From assembly GCA_964444515.1 (NCBI GenBank), contig CAYUGY010000002.1:1-52318 (forward strand): a stretch of DNA of 52,318 nt, given 5' to 3'. The position numbers were made by a program, and so were the translations under genes. Of this stretch, positions 49,304-52,318 are shown in pieces. The notes under the pieces were generated by a model. It searched no databases and was not told where the DNA came from. It was given only the letters and a program-made list of their open reading frames with translations. Within the stretch, counting starts at the first letter, position 1, and the number at the start of each line of letters is the position of its first letter. The DNA is from JAIXRY01 sp964444515. Lineage in GTDB: Bacteria > Patescibacteriota > Minisyncoccia > Phycocordibacterales > UBA9973.

Positions 49304-50974
49304 ATGAATTGCGATTTTCACCCAGCAACATTACTTATTTTTTCAAAAAACATTGAAGTTCCTTTGATATACTATTCTCATTTATCTTCTATTGTAATAT
49401 TCTTGTGCCTCTTTGGTTTAACTTTTTTAAAATTAAAATCATGGCCTAAAACCAGTTTTAGACTCATGACACTATCTTACGTTGTGTGGCTATTCTGCGA
49501 TCTTGTCTTATGGGCAAACCCTGACACGGAAAACGTTTTATTCTTTTGGATTTTAATCAATTTAGTAGAACCTCTTATTTTTATTGGTGCATTTGGTTTT
49601 TTTTACTCTTTTATATCGAACAAACCACTTACAATAAAAACCAAATACATGCTCTTGGGTTTTTTATTACCAACATTAGTAATGGCGGTGACAGGTCTTT
49701 CTGTTACAGGTTTTGACGCAACAAACTGTGATCGTAATGTGGTTGAAGGAATAGCTGCTTACTATAATTATATACTTGAGGCATTATGTTTAATTAGTGT
49801 TATTATTTTTTCAATTATTTTTTACAGAAAAAAAGAAAGAGTGCTATCAAAAACAAAAATAATACTGACATCAACAGGAACTTCTTTTTTAATGATATCT
49901 TTCTTGCTTGCAAATTTCTTGGGCACACTTTTAACAGAGTACGATATTAGTCAATATGGACATATTGCCGTACCTATTTTTGCTATATTTCTTGCATATG
50001 TAACAATAAAATATGAATCTTTTGAACCTAGAGTTGTTTTGACGGATATACTTGTAGCTGGATTAATGACACTAATTGCTTCTTTGTTTTTTGTTGATAG
50101 TGCTAACTATCAACAATATGTAACTGCACTAACATTTATTTTATCAATACCTGTTGCGTATACATTGGTTACCGGTATCAGAAAGGAAGTAAAACAAAAG
50201 AAAAATCTTCAAGAACTCTCAAATAAACTCGCGGACGCCAATATCAAACTCCAAGACGTCGACAAATTAAAAACAGAATTCTTGTCTTTGGCATCTCACC
50301 AACTTCGTTCTCCGTTGACCGCAATCAAAGGGTACACCTCAATGCTTTTGGAAGGTTCGTTTGGAACTATCACAAAAGAGCAAACTGAAGCTGTTGACCG
50401 TGTCTACCAATCTAGTAAACACTTGGCTATGGTGGTAGAAGACCTACTTAATGTGTCAAAAATCGAGCAAGGTGGAATGAAATACGTCATGGACCCATTC
50501 GACATACGCAAACAAGCACATGAGCTTGCAATGGACCTCAAAGTCACTGCTGAGAAAAAGGGACTTGTGCTCACATTCGTTTCTGATTCAGAACTTCCAC
50601 ACACTGTCTATGGTGATATGGAAAAGATTCGACAAGTCTTACTCAACTTCATCGATAACTCAGTCAAATATACCGAAAAGGGAAGTATCGAAGTTTCAGT
50701 CAAAACAATCGTCAAAGCAGGAAAGAACGTTGTTCGTTTTGCGGTCAAAGATACTGGCATGGGTATCTCTCCTGAAACCAAAGCAAAACTATTCCAAAAG
50801 TTTTCTCGTGGTGAAGGTGGCAAGATTAATACCGGTGGTTCAGGTCTTGGGCTATATCTCGCCAAAGAAATTGCTGCTGCCCACAAAGGTATGGTTGATG
50901 TAGAATCAGAAGGCATGGGTAAAGGTTCTACATTTGTACTTGAGATGGAAGAGTATAAAGAAACTCAAAAATAA
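49304..50974 (+). CDS. Sensor histidine kinase with 7TM-type input domain
   Basis: 556 residues. The first 300 residues have seven to eight membrane helices and resemble the N-terminal 7TM histidine-kinase domain. Then a short coiled linker, HisKA with H-box SHQLRSPLTAIKG, and HATPase with N box NFIDNSVKYTEKG, G1 DTGMGIS and G2 GGSGLGLYLAK. It would autophosphorylate and pass phosphate to a response regulator, none of which is nearby. Last gene of the 47988-50974 cluster. Confidence 0.92.
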   Translation: MNCDFHPATLLIFSKNIEVPLIYYSHLSSIVIFLCLFGLTFLKLKSWPKTSFRLMTLSYVVWLFCDLVLWANPDTENVLFFWILINLVEPLIFIGAFGFFYSFISNKPLTIKTKYMLLGFLLPTLVMAVTGLSVTGFDATNCDRNVVEGIAAYYNYILEALCLISVIIFSIIFYRKKERVLSKTKIILTSTGTSFLMISFLLANFLGTLLTEYDISQYGHIAVPIFAIFLAYVTIKYESFEPRVVLTDILVAGLMTLIASLFFVDSANYQQYVTALTFILSIPVAYTLVTGIRKEVKQKKNLQELSNKLADANIKLQDVDKLKTEFLSLASHQLRSPLTAIKGYTSMLLEGSFGTITKEQTEAVDRVYQSSKHLAMVVEDLLNVSKIEQGGMKYVMDPFDIRKQAHELAMDLKVTAEKKGLVLTFVSDSELPHTVYGDMEKIRQVLLNFIDNSVKYTEKGSIEVSVKTIVKAGKNVVRFAVKDTGMGISPETKAKLFQKFSRGEGGKINTGGSGLGLYLAKEIAAAHKGMVDVESEGMGKGSTFVLEMEEYKETQK

Positions 50975-50993
50975 CAAGTGTGTAGTGATTTTT

Positions 50994-51024
50994 AAAAAGC
51001 AACAAGTATAATTGTTGCTTTTTT
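50994..51024 (+). terminator. Terminator after the kinase gene
   Basis: AAAAAGCAACAA pairs with TTGTTGCTTTTT around GTATAA. Confidence 0.88.
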
Positions 51025-51032
51025 GTTATAAT
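51024..51032 (+). promoter_or_regulatory. Extended -10 of the M16 peptidase gene
   Basis: TGtTATAAT with 8 nt to the ATG at 51041. It abuts the terminator's T run. Confidence 0.7.
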
Positions 51033-51040
51033 CAAAAAAC

Positions 51041-52288
51041 ATGAAAAAAGATCGCCGAGCATACCAAAAATACGATTTAAAAAACGGAATAACTGTCTTC
51101 TATTTACCCATGGATGTTGAAATAGGGCAAGCAATCATCAATATTCCTTTTGGTCACCAAAACAATATTAACAATATTCCACTTGGAGGATTTCACTTTC
51201 TCGAACACTGCGTCCTCAATCGTTCGGAAAAATTTCCTGAATTTGAAAGTTTTGGAACTTTTGTTGGCAAAGAGGGTGGTTACAAAAACGGCGGCACAAC
51301 CTGGACTGAAACATATTTTGAAATAGAAGTTCCTTCTTCAGTTTTTATGGAATCTTTTGAAGGAATATTAAGTCATATTTACAATCCAGTTTTTGTACAG
51401 GAAGATATCGATGGAGAAAAAGAAATTATCATAAATGAAAGAAAAAAGAAAGGTCCATATTTCCCTGGAACAACAGAGGGAGGAAAGTATTTTTTGACAG
51501 AGGTTATTTACAATAAACCTTTTTCACTTGAACAAATTTTTGGTGATGACGAGACAATATCAAAAATGGATATTGATTTGATGAAAAAACTTCATCAATA
51601 CTATTTTACTGATAGAACAACAGTATTTATTGGTGGAACCGTTCCAATAAATGAGTGTTTGTCTATATTAGAAAAAATCCAGACAACCAAAATTGTTTTA
51701 CCAAAAAAATATGATGAATTAGATATTGTGAATGGTACATATCATGAAAAATCTTTCTTCGAAACACATCGTTATGAATATGCTTTATTTTATCTTTTAA
51801 AAAACAAAACATCTTACTTAGATTTTAAATCTGGTCAAATACTATTTAACGCACTCCTGAATAATTACACGGGGAAAATATATAAATGGCTTCGAAACGA
51901 GATTGGGGTTTATGAAATATCAAAAATCAATACTTGTGTGGAAGATAGAGTTATCCTTGGATTAGAAGTTCCTTTATCATCCTATCAAAAAGTTTCAATA
52001 ATCCGAGAAGAGATGGACAAAAGGATTGTAGCGGCACTTTCTGATGATACTCAAATAGTAGATTATATTGAGTCACAAAGAAGAGGTGACGTATTTTCAT
52101 TTCAAACACTAGACAGCAGGCTCACTTCTATATTTAATACATATAGAGATTATGGTTTTCCTATTACCGACAGTATTACAGAGGAAACATTTAGTATTAT
52201 TGAAAAACCTGGATATTTATTAGATTTTTATTTAAAGATGAAGGAGGAAGGTGTGTTTGGAGAATTTTTAGCGAAACCGATTGAATAG
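51041..52288 (+). CDS. M16 family metallopeptidase (pitrilysin-like)
   Basis: 415 residues. The inverted zinc motif HFLEH (H52, E55, H56) lies in GGFHFLEHCVLN, with the distal Glu in GEKEIIINERKKK (about 130). NGGTTWTETYFEIEVP and the R/Y-rich C-terminal domain follow. Such peptidases cleave peptides or processing substrates and often work as pairs; only 30 nt of sequence follow, starting a new ORF that may be the partner. The message is probably leaderless. Confidence 0.88.
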   Translation: MKKDRRAYQKYDLKNGITVFYLPMDVEIGQAIINIPFGHQNNINNIPLGGFHFLEHCVLNRSEKFPEFESFGTFVGKEGGYKNGGTTWTETYFEIEVPSSVFMESFEGILSHIYNPVFVQEDIDGEKEIIINERKKKGPYFPGTTEGGKYFLTEVIYNKPFSLEQIFGDDETISKMDIDLMKKLHQYYFTDRTTVFIGGTVPINECLSILEKIQTTKIVLPKKYDELDIVNGTYHEKSFFETHRYEYALFYLLKNKTSYLDFKSGQILFNALLNNYTGKIYKWLRNEIGVYEISKINTCVEDRVILGLEVPLSSYQKVSIIREEMDKRIVAALSDDTQIVDYIESQRRGDVFSFQTLDSRLTSIFNTYRDYGFPITDSITEETFSIIEKPGYLLDFYLKMKEEGVFGEFLAKPIE

Positions 52289-52290
52289 TT

Positions 52291-52318
52291 ATGTTTCAAA
52301 AGACCACCAAGAAGCACT
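52291..52318 (+). CDS. Start of a truncated gene at the window end
   Basis: ATG at 52291, two nt after the M16 stop, followed by nine open codons (MFQKTTKKH). The tight spacing suggests an operon with the peptidase. Too short to identify. Confidence 0.35.

Overview
The window reads as a scaffold piece from an ultra-small Patescibacteria/CPR bacterium, most like Parcubacteria. The signs are AT-rich sequence with standard stop codons, an alanyl-tRNA synthetase of only 600 residues, a sigma-region-4/HARE-HTH fusion protein, an FtsA/PilM-like plus baseplate-J-like pair, many tiny membrane proteins, and few visible Shine-Dalgarno sites. Many -10 boxes lie only 6-9 nt before the ATG, which suggests leaderless mRNAs. 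Three runs of 10 Ns mark a draft metagenome-style assembly, and all three interrupt genes. The lineage is inferred from gene style, not from a marker phylogeny.

Layout. 1-465: the 3' half of a tRNA-Ala(UGC) gene, then a dense array of perfect hairpins and two three-way-junction elements built from inverted and direct copies of the tRNA 3' end. 549-4581: a serpin-like gene, a membrane protein, and an 812-codon gene encoding a beta-beta' fused RNA polymerase paralog that has lost its catalytic residues. This stretch may be an island beside the tRNA. 4.6-11.4 kb: DedA protein, a histidine-phosphatase-fold protein lacking its catalytic His, pyk, a hibernation factor, typA, and a sigma4/HARE regulator. 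11.5-20.6 kb: Gmad2-like protein, a membrane protein broken by a gap, mltG, a DnaQ-like exonuclease, mnmA, a lipoprotein, an MgtC-family gene, and an M3 peptidase. mnmA and the MgtC gene carry the same structured 5' leader, ending on the start codon in both cases.

20.6-31.1 kb: alaS, small membrane genes, the FtsA/PilM-like and baseplate-J-like pair, the translation/transcription cluster infA-rpmJ-rpsM-rpsK-rpsD-rpoA-rplQ with rplM-rpsI, then grpE. 31.1-41.6 kb: a PaaX/Cas2-like regulator divergent from a small membrane gene and dnaK, several small membrane proteins, GNAT and ABC-transporter genes, a 37-codon small gene with its own promoter and terminator, dnaJ, and two AstE/aspartoacylase-like genes. 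41.6-52.3 kb: zinc-ribbon GNAT, an aromatic amino acid ammonia-lyase next to hisS, another GNAT, an alpha/beta hydrolase, a dnaJ remnant, an isocitrate-dehydrogenase-family gene, a membrane protein/SET-domain/56-aa/histidine-kinase cluster, and an M16 peptidase.

The strongest candidates for something undescribed are the catalytically dead mini beta-beta' protein (2143-4581), the twin 5' leader RNA of mnmA and mgtC (16134-16259 and 17951-18075), and the tRNA-Ala-linked structured array (21-465).
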